This document shows, piece after piece, positions 10,488 through 19,382 of a DNA stretch of 64,000 bases (position 1 is its first letter; each line of letters starts with the position of its first letter). Under the pieces are notes generated by a model that searched no databases, was not told where the DNA came from, and worked only from the letters and a program-made list of their open reading frames with translations. Source of the stretch: Aminobacter aminovorans (GTDB lineage: Bacteria; Pseudomonadota; Alphaproteobacteria; Rhizobiales; Rhizobiaceae); the NCBI RefSeq assembly GCF_900445235.1, contig NZ_UFSM01000001.1, positions 4,479,501 to 4,543,500 of the forward strand. Direction: 5' to 3'. Position numbers and translations under genes: made by a program.

Positions 10488-11177
10488 ATGACCCAGCCAG
10501 ACCTAGTGATATTCGATTGCGACGGCGTGCTCGTCGATTCCGAAATCATCGCCGCCCGCGTCGAAGCGGAACTGCTGACCGCTGCCGGCTTCGAGATCAG
10601 CGCGGAAGAGATTGCCGAGAGTTATGCCGGCCTGACCTTCAAGGACATCATGCTGAAGATCGAGGAGAAGGCGGCCATCCCCTTCCAGGCCTCGCTGATC
10701 AGCCAGGCCGAGGAACTTGTCGACCGCAAGCTGAAGACGGACGTGCGCGCCATCGACGGCGTCCATGAGGCCGTCGCCGGCGTCACCGCGCCGCGCTGCA
10801 TCTGCTCCAACTCGACAAGCGAACGCATCGAGATGATGCTCGATCGCACCCGCATCCTGCCGCTGTTCAAGGGCCGCATCTTTTCGGCACTTGAAACGCC
10901 GAGCAAGAAGCCGAAGCCGGCGCCCGACGTCTTCCTGCACGCCGCAAACACCTACGGTGCGGATCCGGCCAGGACCTTTGTCATCGAGGATTCGGTGCAC
11001 GGCATTTCGGGCGCCGTTTCAGCCGGCATGCGCGTCATCGGCTTCACCGGCGGCGCCCACAGCTATCCCGGCCATGCCGACATGCTGACCGAGGCCGGTG
11101 CCGAGACGGTGATTCGCCGCTGGGCCGACCTCGGCGGCGTGATCCAGGCCCTCAGCATGTGGTCGGAGCACGCCTGA
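10488..11177 (+). CDS. HAD family hydrolase (phosphoglycolate phosphatase-like, HAD-IA)
   Basis: A 229-residue phosphatase/phosphomutase-type HAD protein. Motif I is FDCDGVLVDSE with D10 and D12, motif II is CSNSTSER, motif III Lys is in KKPKPAPDVF, and motif IV is FVIEDSVHGI. The cap domain lies at about 16-85. The start at MTQPDLVIFD matches the family. It lies 16 bp upstream of a GT4 glycosyltransferase and is probably co-transcribed, so a sugar-phosphate substrate is possible but unproven. Confidence 0.88.
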   Translation: MTQPDLVIFDCDGVLVDSEIIAARVEAELLTAAGFEISAEEIAESYAGLTFKDIMLKIEEKAAIPFQASLISQAEELVDRKLKTDVRAIDGVHEAVAGVTAPRCICSNSTSERIEMMLDRTRILPLFKGRIFSALETPSKKPKPAPDVFLHAANTYGADPARTFVIEDSVHGISGAVSAGMRVIGFTGGAHSYPGHADMLTEAGAETVIRRWADLGGVIQALSMWSEHA

Positions 11178-11193
11178 GACACGCAGCCGCGTC

Positions 11194-12528
11194 ATGAATG
11201 ACCCCGTCAAGACTGGCCCGATCAAGACTGGCCCGGTCCAGACTGGGCGGCTGCTGCTGATCAGCGAAAGCGTCGGCACGCCGACACCGGCGCGCGGTAT
11301 TCTCAACTACAGTGCCGGCCTGCTTGCCTGCTGCAAGCGCCTCGGCGTCGAAACGACGCTGCTTGCCGAGACACCGGAAACGATAGCTTCGTCAGCAACG
11401 GATATCGTTCGCTTCCTCGTCGAGGGCACATATGATGGCGCGATCCGCCACAAGCCGCATTGGAAGCACCTCTACGTAAAATACGTCCAGGCGCTGCGCG
11501 AGCGCGGCACACGTACAGCGCCCGCCCCAGTGCCGTCGCGCGCTTTCGTCCCTGCGCACGCCTCAGCATTGCCAGAGATGGAAAAGGTCGCACCTCACCT
11601 GGCCTGGATCGACGCCTTCATGCCGGTCACCCGCTTCTACAGCGACAGCACCTTGAAGGCGTCCTACAACTTGCCGCCGCCGATCGTCGATGCGCGCGGC
11701 TTCGACTTCGTGCTGATGGACGCATTCCACTACGCGCACCCCCTCACCGACAAGGGCGCGCGGGTAATGCTGGTGATCCACGACCTGATCCCGCTCGACG
11801 AACTTGCGGGGCGCTACCGCTTCACCTTCGATCAGAAATTCAGAACGGCACTGGAACGGGCGACCGAATTGATCTTCGTCTCGGCCGCAACCAGGGAAGA
11901 GTTTGGCCGCCGCTTTCCCGACCATGCCGCAAGGCTGCCTTGGTCGGTCTTCTCGCCCGTCATTCGGCCCGATCTTCAGGCGGCGTCACAAACCGCAAGC
12001 ACTGGACCCAAGCCAGAGCGGCCGAGATTCGTCTCGATCCTGTCCAACGAACCGCGCAAGAACATCGCCCCTCTTGTCGATGCCTTCGCCAAGATGGGCG
12101 ACCGTGCCGAGCTGGTGATCATCGGCAGCGTGCCGGCGCGCAGCTTTCCAGATGCCGGCTCGAACGTCCAATTCGTGGGTCAGGTCACTGAAGACCAGAA
12201 GACCGAGCTTTTGCACTCAGCCTCGGCCCTGGTCTTTCCAAGCCTCAGCGAAGGCTTCGGCATTCCCATCGTCGAAGGCGCTTTGTTCGGCCTGCCGGTC
12301 GTCTGCTCCGACCTGCCGGTCTTCCGCGAAATCGCCGGCGACCTCGCGATCTTCTTCGATCCACGCAGCGTCGCGTCACTGGCCCGGCGGCTGGACGAGG
12401 TCGCCTCGAACCCTGCCGGTTTCCACCAGCAGGCAACCTTCCTGCGCGACCGCTGCATCGCCAGCTATGGAGCGGATGCTGCAACAGCGCGGCTGGCGAA
12501 ACTCCTTGGCTTGCAACAAGCCAGCTAG
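11194..12528 (+). CDS. Glycosyltransferase family 4 (GT-B fold)
   Basis: A 444-residue retaining glycosyltransferase. The N-terminal Rossmann half holds SVGTPTPARGILNYSAGLL and VIHDLIPLDELAG. The C-terminal nucleotide-sugar domain has the E-x7-E motif in SEGFGIPIVEGALFGLPVV. The start region carries three 15-bp in-frame tandem repeats (11206-11250) giving a KTGP-KTGP-QTG leader before the conserved LLLISES strand. The 3' end overlaps the convergent alpha/beta hydrolase by 4 bp. The product is probably a surface polysaccharide, but donor and acceptor are unknown. Confidence 0.88.
   Translation: MNDPVKTGPIKTGPVQTGRLLLISESVGTPTPARGILNYSAGLLACCKRLGVETTLLAETPETIASSATDIVRFLVEGTYDGAIRHKPHWKHLYVKYVQALRERGTRTAPAPVPSRAFVPAHASALPEMEKVAPHLAWIDAFMPVTRFYSDSTLKASYNLPPPIVDARGFDFVLMDAFHYAHPLTDKGARVMLVIHDLIPLDELAGRYRFTFDQKFRTALERATELIFVSAATREEFGRRFPDHAARLPWSVFSPVIRPDLQAASQTASTGPKPERPRFVSILSNEPRKNIAPLVDAFAKMGDRAELVIIGSVPARSFPDAGSNVQFVGQVTEDQKTELLHSASALVFPSLSEGFGIPIVEGALFGLPVVCSDLPVFREIAGDLAIFFDPRSVASLARRLDEVASNPAGFHQQATFLRDRCIASYGADAATARLAKLLGLQQAS
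11206..11250 (+). repeat. Three tandem 15-bp in-frame repeats in the glycosyltransferase start region
   Basis: Units begin at 11206, 11221 and 11236: gtcaagactggcccg, atcaagactggcccg, gtccagactgggcgg. The first two differ at one base and the third at four positions or fewer. Each encodes a five-residue V/I-K/Q-TG-P/R unit, so gain or loss of a unit keeps the frame. Confidence 0.9.
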
Positions 12529-13436
12529 TTGCCGGAACTGCTCCAGGTCCGATCGACAAAATCGGCGATCAGCGGCACGATCTCGGGCAATTTCTCCTCA
12601 AGCGCGAAGTGCCCGGTCTCGAACAGGTGCAGCTCTGCATCCGGCAGGTCGCCGCGATAGGCGTGTGCGCCTGGTTCCGGAAAGAACGGATCGTCCTTGC
12701 CCCACAGGATCAGTGTTGGCGGCCGATGCTGCCGCAGCCAGGCCTGCCATTCGCCATAGCGCGCAACGTTGCTATGGTAGTCGAACGCCAGGTCGACCTG
12801 CGGCTGCTTGCGGCCGGGCTGGTCGAGGAAATGCTGATCGAGCGTCCAGCCGTCCGGCGCCAACAGCTCCTGATGTGCGAGACCCGTTTCATACTGGAAG
12901 CGTGTGCCGGAAAGCGTCAGCAGGTCGCGGATCGTCTGTTCCGCATCGGGCTGGTCTGGTCGCAAAGCGATGAAATCGCGCGCGCCGTCTGACAGACCCT
13001 GTTCATAGGCATTGCCGTTCTGAACAATCAGGCCGACAATCCATGCGGGGTGCCTTGTCGCCAGACGGAAACCGACAGGGGCGCCGAAGTCGAAGAGATA
13101 GGCGACGAAGCGGTCGAGCCCCAATCCTTTGACGAAGCCTTCCATCGTGTCGGCGAGACGATCGAAGCTGTAGCCGAACGTGCCGCCGGCGCTTGCCGGC
13201 AACGGCACGTCGCTGTGGCCAAATCCGGGGTAGTCGGGCGCGATGACACGGTAGCTGTTGCCGATGGCGTCGATCAGCCGACGAAACTGATGCGAGGCCG
13301 ATGGAAAGCCGTGCAGCAACAGCAGCACCGGCGCGTCCGGGCCGGCCTCGGCCGGGATCGACTCGCGGTAGAAGATGCTGATGCCATCGACGTCGAGATA
13401 ACGGTGAGCCACGCGAGGAAAAGCCGGGATTGTCAT
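12525..13436 (-). CDS. Alpha/beta hydrolase, epoxide hydrolase/haloalkane dehalogenase-like
   Basis: A 303-residue alpha/beta hydrolase with oxyanion-hole motif HGFPSAS. A probable Asp nucleophile sits in the elbow FDFGAPVGF rather than the Ser of esterases, which points to the epoxide hydrolase or dehalogenase branch. The later acid lies in LWGKDDPFFPE and the His in ETGHFALEE. The start MTIPAFPRVAHR is preferred over one ten codons upstream. It is divergent from a CGNR regulator with a nested inverted repeat between them. The substrate is unknown. Confidence 0.87.
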   Translation of the reverse strand: MTIPAFPRVAHRYLDVDGISIFYRESIPAEAGPDAPVLLLLHGFPSASHQFRRLIDAIGNSYRVIAPDYPGFGHSDVPLPASAGGTFGYSFDRLADTMEGFVKGLGLDRFVAYLFDFGAPVGFRLATRHPAWIVGLIVQNGNAYEQGLSDGARDFIALRPDQPDAEQTIRDLLTLSGTRFQYETGLAHQELLAPDGWTLDQHFLDQPGRKQPQVDLAFDYHSNVARYGEWQAWLRQHRPPTLILWGKDDPFFPEPGAHAYRGDLPDAELHLFETGHFALEEKLPEIVPLIADFVDRTWSSSGN

Positions 13437-13463
13437 TTCACATGCCTTCAATATAGAATTACG

Positions 13464-13493
13464 CATTAGAAATTCTCGTTGAATTACCTAATG
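13464..13493. promoter_or_regulatory. Nested inverted repeat between hydrolase and CGNR regulator
   Basis: The 83-bp divergent intergenic region holds CATTAG (13464-13469) mirrored by CTAATG (13488-13493), with an inner ATTC/GAAT pair inside. The surroundings are AT-rich for this genome. It is a plausible operator for the CGNR protein, by position only. Confidence 0.5.
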
Positions 13494-13519
13494 TGTCAAT
13501 AGATATTTTTGGAGTTAGC

Positions 13520-14101
13520 ATGAACGCCGACATCCCCCCTCTCACCGGCGAGCTGCTCGGGCTGGACCTGATCAACACACACGCGCGCAGCGGCACGGGC
13601 AGCATCGACCATCTGGCGACGCCTGACGGCTTGCGGGCGTGGGTGGCGCTGCAGGCCGAACGGCTGGGAGATTTCGGCGGCGACGCCCTGGCGAAGGTGT
13701 CGCAAGCCGACCTCGCAGCCATTCACTCGCTTCGCGCATGCGCGAGCCGGCTTGTCGATCATGTCAGGCATGGCAAGACGCCGTCAGACGCCAGCCTGCG
13801 CGAACTCAACCAAACGCTTTCGGCGGCGCCGGTTCATCTCGAACTTCGGTGGGCTGGATCGTCAATGGCGGCCGAGACCAGGCGCACCGGCTCGGTGATC
13901 GCCGATCTGGCCGCGCATCTGGCCGAAGCCGTGGCGTTTGTGCTGACCGACCCCGGCGTCCGCACCATCCGCAAATGCGAAGCCGAGGATTGCACCATGC
14001 TGTTTCTGCCGGCGAGCAGCCGCCGGCGCTGGTGTGCTGCGGCGCGCTGCGGCAACCGCATGCGCGTGGCGCGCTACTACCAGCGCCACAAAGACAGCTG
14101 A
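13520..14101 (+). CDS. CGNR zinc finger / ABATE domain transcriptional regulator
   Basis: A 193-residue protein with an N-terminal ABATE domain (stress-induced regulator domain, about 5-130). The C-terminal zinc finger holds Cys residues in KCEAEDCTMLF and in RRRWCAAARCGNRMRVARYY, including the diagnostic CGNR. The ATG is preceded by GGAG at 6 bases. A GTG nine codons upstream lies inside the inverted repeat and is less likely. It is divergent from the alpha/beta hydrolase, which it probably controls. Confidence 0.87.
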   Translation: MNADIPPLTGELLGLDLINTHARSGTGSIDHLATPDGLRAWVALQAERLGDFGGDALAKVSQADLAAIHSLRACASRLVDHVRHGKTPSDASLRELNQTLSAAPVHLELRWAGSSMAAETRRTGSVIADLAAHLAEAVAFVLTDPGVRTIRKCEAEDCTMLFLPASSRRRWCAAARCGNRMRVARYYQRHKDS

Positions 14102-14116
14102 GCGTCATTGAGCCAG

Positions 14117-14998
14117 TCAACGCTCCTGAGACAGCGCATCGAGCAGCCACTCGCTCAACATGCGCACCTCCAGCCGCGGCGTCCTGGGATGGACGAGGTG
14201 GAAATCGTAGCCGTCGATGGTCGGCCCGAACGGCTGGACCAGCACGCCCGACGCCAGGTCATCGGCGACGAGCACGAGGCTGAGCAGCGCCACCCCTTGC
14301 CCGGCTACGGCCGCCTGCACAGCATGACCGTCATCGTTGAAGCTGATGCCGGCATCGGCCTCGACACCTGCAACCCCAGCCGCATCGAACCAGCGCCGCC
14401 ACGTCGGCGTGTCGGCGTTCGGGTGCCTCCAGCGTGAATGAAGCAGCGTGACGTGGCGCATGTCATCCAGCGCCTTCAGGCCAAGGCGGGCACTGCATAC
14501 CGGCGCAAAGCGGTTGGCCATCAGCCAGGTCGAGCTAAGATCCGGATAAGGCCCACGGCCATAGCGCACGGCCGCGTCGGCGATACCGCTGCGAAAATCG
14601 ACGGGATCGTCCGACGCATGCAGGCTGAGGTCGACAGTTGGATAGCGCTCGCGAAACGACGCCACCCGTGGCACCAGCCAGCGCGCTGTGAATGAGGTGG
14701 TGGCCGACAGCGTGACCACGCTGCGGCGGCGTTCCGAGACACGGTCGAGCGCCTCGGCGAAAGAATCGAACCCGTCGCGCAGCACCGGGTAGAGCTCCCT
14801 CCCCTCGCGCGTCAGCACCACTTGCCGTGTGCGGCGATCGAACAGCCGCAAGGCCAGCGTTTCCTCCAGCAGCCTGATCTGGTGGCTGATGGCGGTTGGC
14901 GTAACCCCCAGCTCCTCGGCAGCCTGCTTGAAGCTCGCATGACGGGCGGCGGCCTCGAAGGCACGCAGCGTCGCAAGCGGAGGCAGTTGGCGACGCAT
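14117..14998 (-). CDS. LysR family transcriptional regulator, GcvA type
   Basis: A 293-residue LysR regulator. The winged helix-turn-helix is at 1-65 (AFEAAARHASFKQAAEELGV, then TPTAISHQIRLLEETL), followed by a linker helix and a periplasmic-binding-like effector domain (about 92-290). The RRQLPPLATLRAFEAAARH start is typical of the GcvA/AmpR branch. It is divergent from the azoreductase gene by 140 bp, the usual arrangement for a LysR protein and its target. The effector is unknown. Confidence 0.9.
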   Translation of the reverse strand: MRRQLPPLATLRAFEAAARHASFKQAAEELGVTPTAISHQIRLLEETLALRLFDRRTRQVVLTREGRELYPVLRDGFDSFAEALDRVSERRRSVVTLSATTSFTARWLVPRVASFRERYPTVDLSLHASDDPVDFRSGIADAAVRYGRGPYPDLSSTWLMANRFAPVCSARLGLKALDDMRHVTLLHSRWRHPNADTPTWRRWFDAAGVAGVEADAGISFNDDGHAVQAAVAGQGVALLSLVLVADDLASGVLVQPFGPTIDGYDFHLVHPRTPRLEVRMLSEWLLDALSQER

Positions 14999-15138
14999 GA
15001 TCCTACCTCATCCATTACATGACGAATTCGATTTCGCCACGCAACATATCACCCATTATTTTCATACGGAACGCAAGCGGCACGTCAACGCGCCGCGAGC
15101 AATCAGATGAACCATTCTATCTTATGGGAACCCATGAA

Positions 15139-15834
15139 ATGACCAAAATCCTGCATATCGACGCCAGCGCTCGCCCGCATTCTTCAGCTGAGAATCCGTT
15201 CGGATCGCACAGCCGGCGCCTGGGTGAGCGTTTTGCGCGGGCATGGCGCGCTGCATATGGCGGCGATGAAAACATCGTCTATCGCGACGTCGGCCAGCAG
15301 CCGCCACAGCCGGTGACCGGCAACTGGATCCACGCCGCGTTCACCAAGCCGGAGCAGCGCCTGCCGTGGATGACCGAGACGCTTGCCGAAAGCGATTCCT
15401 TGATCGACGAGTTGCTTGCGGCCGACATCATCGTTGCCGGCGTGCCGATGTACAATTTCGCGCCACCGGCACAATTCAAGGCGTGGATCGACAACATCGT
15501 GCGGGTCGGCCGCACCTTCGGCTTCGACCGGTCGCGCGCCGGCGATCCCTACTGGCCGTTGCTCGCAAGCGCCAAGAAGACACTCGTTATCCTGTCGTCG
15601 CGTGGCGACCATGGTTATGGCAAGGGCGGCAGGATCGAGGCGCTCAACCACGTCGAGGCCAGCATCTCGACCGCCTTCAACTATGTCGGCATCACCGACG
15701 TCAGGTCGGTGGCAATCGAGTTCGACGAATTCGCCGACGCCAGGCTAAAGGCGTCGATCGAAAAGGCCGAAGCCGAGGTCGACGCGCTTGTCGAGACACT
15801 CGTCAGGGAACGACAGGGGCGGAACGCCGCCTGA
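15139..15834 (+). CDS. azoR: FMN-dependent NADH-azoreductase (AzoR/AcpD family)
   Basis: A 231-residue flavodoxin-like quinone/azo reductase. The N-terminal phosphate-binding strand-loop is ILHIDASARPHSSAENPFGS, the middle FMN loop is GVPMYNFAPPAQFKAWIDNI, and the later flavin loop is SSRGDHGY. It would use NADH to reduce quinones or azo compounds two electrons at a time. An alternative start lies at 15124, and I prefer MTKILHIDAS. It is divergent from a LysR gene that probably regulates it. Confidence 0.9.
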   Translation: MTKILHIDASARPHSSAENPFGSHSRRLGERFARAWRAAYGGDENIVYRDVGQQPPQPVTGNWIHAAFTKPEQRLPWMTETLAESDSLIDELLAADIIVAGVPMYNFAPPAQFKAWIDNIVRVGRTFGFDRSRAGDPYWPLLASAKKTLVILSSRGDHGYGKGGRIEALNHVEASISTAFNYVGITDVRSVAIEFDEFADARLKASIEKAEAEVDALVETLVRERQGRNAA

Positions 15835-15873
15835 AGCAGCAGATGTTGACGCAGCGCATGCCTGACGCGACCG

Positions 15874-15910
15874 GCGTCCTTATTTGGACGCGGACGCTCC
15901 AGGCTTTTTT
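15874..15910 (+). terminator. Possible terminator after azoreductase gene
   Basis: A 6-bp inverted repeat GCGTCC/GGACGC with a 6-base loop (15874-15891) is followed, 13 bases later, by a run of six T (15905-15910). It sits between the convergent azoR and lipoprotein genes. The gap between stem and T run makes this weak. Confidence 0.3.
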
Positions 15911-15938
15911 ACGCCGACGCGGTCGTCAGGCTTACGCC

Positions 15939-16535
15939 TTACGGCTTTGCGGACTTCTTGGCCGGACCTTCGTCGTAGCCGACATAGATCATGATGTCGC
16001 GCGCCGTCGGATTGGGGATGGTGATGTTCGGCACGGTGAACACCCATTGCGTCGCCGTCGACGGGTCGGTCACCTGCACCGCGTTCTTGTGCAGCTCGGA
16101 GTAGAGCACCTCTTCGCCACGGGTCACCGCAACGCGGATCGGCATGGTGATCGAACCGGCGCCGCCGGCGGGACCGACAACGACCTTGCCGGCGACGCCG
16201 ACCTTGATGGTCATGGTACCGTCGGCACGGGTGCAGCTGCGGGTGACGTCGGTGATGGCCGACTGGTGGACGAGCTTGGCCGGATCGTCCTGGCCGCCCT
16301 TGGCATAGCTGTTGAAGAATGCCGTACCGTCACGCAAGGTGATGTTGGGGCAGTAGGCAAGCAACTCGCTGGCCAGAATCTTTCCCTCTTCGGCGGCAAT
16401 TACCTTGGGATCCTTCGGGGCGGGAGGGCTGAAAAAGCCGCCGCTGCCGCCTGATTGGCAGCCTGTGACGGCGAGCATAAAGCCGGCGGTCGCCAAAGCC
16501 GCCAGAAAACGGCCGTCGATCAAACGAAACACCAT
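15939..16535 (-). CDS. Conserved hypothetical lipoprotein
   Basis: A 198-residue protein with a signal peptide and lipobox (FMLAVTGC, Cys near residue 26), so probably an outer-membrane or periplasmic lipoprotein. The mature part has two conserved Cys (AYCPNITLRDG and TRSCTRADGT) and a beta-rich region (MTIKVGVAGKVVVGP, SITMPIRVAVTRG). I do not recognise a named domain. The start MVFRLIDGRF was chosen to place the signal peptide at the N-terminus. It is divergent from thrC. Confidence 0.75.
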   Translation of the reverse strand: MVFRLIDGRFLAALATAGFMLAVTGCQSGGSGGFFSPPAPKDPKVIAAEEGKILASELLAYCPNITLRDGTAFFNSYAKGGQDDPAKLVHQSAITDVTRSCTRADGTMTIKVGVAGKVVVGPAGGAGSITMPIRVAVTRGEEVLYSELHKNAVQVTDPSTATQWVFTVPNITIPNPTARDIMIYVGYDEGPAKKSAKP

Positions 16536-16662
16536 GAACTGCACTTCCCTCTCGCAAAGCAGTCGTTCTATATCAACCGCGCGGCAAAAATGCGACTGAC
16601 GGAGCGCAGTTTTCCCGTCCTGCCGACAGGCAGCAGGTCGCATAGCCTTGGATTGGATAGAT

Positions 16663-18060
16663 ATGCACTATGTGAGCACCCGTGGGGAAGCGCCCACGCT
16701 CGGATTTTCTGACGCCGTACTTGCCGGCCTGGCACGCGACGGCGGCCTTTATCTCCCGGCGCAATGGCCGACTTTCAGCGCCGCCGAAATCCGGGCCATG
16801 CGTGGCCTCAGCTATCCCGATCTGGCGATCAGATTGCTGACCCCGTTCCTCGGCGGCGAGATCAAGCCTGAAGTCTTCGAGCGCCTGGTTCGCGAAGCCT
16901 ACGGGGCGTTCCGCCATGAGGCAGTCTGCCCGCTGGTCCAGACCGGCGCCAACAGCTTCGTGCTCGAACTGTTTCATGGCCCGACTCTCGCCTTCAAGGA
17001 CGTCGCCATGCAACTGCTGGCGCGGCTGATGGACCACGTGCTTGGCGAACGCGGCCAGCGCGCGACCATCGTCGGCGCCACCTCGGGCGACACGGGCGGC
17101 GCTGCCATCGAGGCATTTGCCGGGCGCGAACGCACCGACATCTTCATCCTGTTCCCGCATGGCCGCGTCTCGCCGGTGCAGCAGCGCCAGATGACGACGT
17201 CCGACGCCGCCAACGTGCATGCGCTGTCGATCGAAGGAAACTTCGACGACTGCCAGGGCCTGGTGAAGGACATGTTCAACGACCACGGCTTCCGCGACCG
17301 TGTCCAGCTTTCGGGCGTGAACTCGATCAACTGGGCCCGCATCATGGCCCAGATCGTCTATTACTTCTCCTCGGCCATCTCGCTCGGCGCACCTGACAGG
17401 CCTGTGTCGTTCACCGTGCCGACCGGGAATTTCGGCGACATCTTCGCCGGCTACGCCGCCAAGAAGATGGGACTGCCGATCGACCAGTTGGTCATCGCCA
17501 CCAACGACAACGACATTCTCGACCGCACGCTGAAGAGCGGCGAGTACCGCCAGACCGGCGTGGTGGCCACCACCTCGCCATCGATGGACATCCAGGTTTC
17601 GTCCAACTTCGAGCGCCTGCTGTTCGAGGCCTCCAACCGCGATCCGGCGGTCGTGCGCCGCTACATGGCCAGCCTCAAGCAGTCGGGCGCCTTCACCATC
17701 GAAGCACAGGCGCTGGCCGCGATCCGCGGCGAGTTCGGTGCCGGCCGCGCCGACATGACTGAAACCGCAGCGACCATTCGCGCGACACTCGACGAGAGCG
17801 GCTACCTGCTCGATCCCCACACCGCGACCGCCGTGCATGTCGCATCCAGCCTGCCCAAAAGCGATGTGCCAATGGTCGTGCTTGCCACCGCGCATCCGGC
17901 CAAGTTCCCCGCCGCGGTGCTTGCGGCGAGCGGCATCGAGCCTGCTTTGCCAAAATGGCTGTCGGGGCTGATGGAACGTAAGGAAAAGTTCACGGTACTT
18001 CCATCAGAGATAAAAATGGTGGAAGATTACATTAGCCGCCGCACACGAGTGGCGGATTAG
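16663..18060 (+). CDS. thrC: Threonine synthase
   Basis: A PLP enzyme converting O-phosphohomoserine to threonine. The 465-residue protein has the long-type N-terminus MHYVSTRGEAP, PLP lysine in HGPTLAFKDVAMQ, phosphate-binding ATSGDTGGAA and the VPTGNFGDIFAGY segment. The start was set at MHYVSTRG because this is the family N-terminus. A TTG five codons upstream is possible. It heads an operon with the M16 peptidase (14 bp), GNAT and EAL genes. thrB lies about 8 kb away in a separate operon. Confidence 0.97.
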   Translation: MHYVSTRGEAPTLGFSDAVLAGLARDGGLYLPAQWPTFSAAEIRAMRGLSYPDLAIRLLTPFLGGEIKPEVFERLVREAYGAFRHEAVCPLVQTGANSFVLELFHGPTLAFKDVAMQLLARLMDHVLGERGQRATIVGATSGDTGGAAIEAFAGRERTDIFILFPHGRVSPVQQRQMTTSDAANVHALSIEGNFDDCQGLVKDMFNDHGFRDRVQLSGVNSINWARIMAQIVYYFSSAISLGAPDRPVSFTVPTGNFGDIFAGYAAKKMGLPIDQLVIATNDNDILDRTLKSGEYRQTGVVATTSPSMDIQVSSNFERLLFEASNRDPAVVRRYMASLKQSGAFTIEAQALAAIRGEFGAGRADMTETAATIRATLDESGYLLDPHTATAVHVASSLPKSDVPMVVLATAHPAKFPAAVLAASGIEPALPKWLSGLMERKEKFTVLPSEIKMVEDYISRRTRVAD

Positions 18061-18074
18061 GGAGTACGCGTAAC

Positions 18075-19367
18075 ATGGGTGTTGAGGTAAGCCGTCTGTC
18101 GAACGGCCTGACAGTGGCCACTGAAACACTTCCAAGCGTAGAGACAGTCGCTCTCGGCACATGGGTCAAGTCAGGCGCGCGCAACGAGCGCGAAGACGAA
18201 CATGGCATGGCCCACCTGCTCGAGCACATGGCTTTCAAGGGCACCAAGAACCGGACCGCGTTTCAGATCGCCTCGCAGATCGAAAATGTCGGCGGCGAGA
18301 TCAACGCCGCGACATCGGTCGAGACGACCTCCTTCTACGCCCGCGTGCTGTCCGACGACATTCCGCTTGCCGTCGACATCCTGTCCGACATTCTCCAGGA
18401 TTCCGAATTCGATCCGAATGAGCTCGAGCGCGAGCAGCACGTCATCCTGCAGGAAATCGGCGCCGCGCACGACACGCCCGACGACATCGTCTTCGATCGT
18501 TTCACCGAAACGGCCTTCCGTCACCAGACCATCGGCCGCTCGATCCTCGGCACGCCCGAGACGGTGCAGTCCTTCACCTCGGCGCATCTGCACGACTTCA
18601 TGACCCGCCAGTATGGCGCAGAGCGCATGGTGGTGGTGGCCGCCGGCGACGTGAAGCACGATGAGTTCGTGCGCCAGGTCGAAAAGCGTCTCGGCAATTT
18701 CCGCCCCAAGGCTGAAAGCGCCATTCCGCAATACGCCCAGTATGTCGGCGGCGACTTCCGCGAGGACCGCGACCTGATGGACGCGCAGATCGTGCTCGGC
18801 TTCGAAGGCCGCGCCTATCATGTGCGCGATTTCTACGCCTCGCAGGTGCTGTCGATGATCCTCGGCGGCGGAATGTCGTCGCGCCTGTTCCAGGAGGTGC
18901 GCGAGAAGCGCGGCCTCTGCTACTCGGTCTATGCCTTCCATTGGGGATTTTCCGACACCGGCATCTTCGGCATCCACGCCGCCACCGGCCAGAGCGATAT
19001 CGCCGAACTGATCCCTGTCATCATCAACGAACTGCAGCGGACCGGCGAAAGCATCCTGCTCGAAGAGCTGGACCGCGCCCGTGCACAATATCGCGCCGGC
19101 CTGATCATGTCGGCCGAGAGCTGTTCCAGCCGTGCCTCGCAGATCGCGCGCCAGCTCCTGCTGTTCGGCCGTCCGATCGCCAAGGAAGAGCTGATGGAGC
19201 GGCTGTCGGCGCTTACCGTCGAGCGTTTGACCGACCTGTCGTCGCGCCTGTTCTCGACCCGCCCGACAATCACCGCGGTCGGCCCCGTGGGCACGCTCGC
19301 GCCTTACGAATCAATCCTGGACTCGCTGCCGGGTGCACAGGCAACCGCCCGCAAGCTCGCCGTCTGA
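18075..19367 (+). CDS. M16 family zinc metallopeptidase (processing-peptidase-like)
   Basis: A 430-residue insulinase/pitrilysin-family peptidase related to mitochondrial processing peptidase beta. The inverted zinc motif HLLEH is at 47-51 (HMAFKG follows), with the distal Glu in the helix REQHVILQEIGAAHDTPDD. The C-terminal M16 domain has GGGMSSRLFQEVREKRGLCY. It is probably cytoplasmic or peripheral and degrades short peptides. It lies 14 bp after thrC and 15 bp before the GNAT gene. Confidence 0.94.
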   Translation: MGVEVSRLSNGLTVATETLPSVETVALGTWVKSGARNEREDEHGMAHLLEHMAFKGTKNRTAFQIASQIENVGGEINAATSVETTSFYARVLSDDIPLAVDILSDILQDSEFDPNELEREQHVILQEIGAAHDTPDDIVFDRFTETAFRHQTIGRSILGTPETVQSFTSAHLHDFMTRQYGAERMVVVAAGDVKHDEFVRQVEKRLGNFRPKAESAIPQYAQYVGGDFREDRDLMDAQIVLGFEGRAYHVRDFYASQVLSMILGGGMSSRLFQEVREKRGLCYSVYAFHWGFSDTGIFGIHAATGQSDIAELIPVIINELQRTGESILLEELDRARAQYRAGLIMSAESCSSRASQIARQLLLFGRPIAKEELMERLSALTVERLTDLSSRLFSTRPTITAVGPVGTLAPYESILDSLPGAQATARKLAV

Positions 19368-19382
19368 GCAGCATTTGCACGC

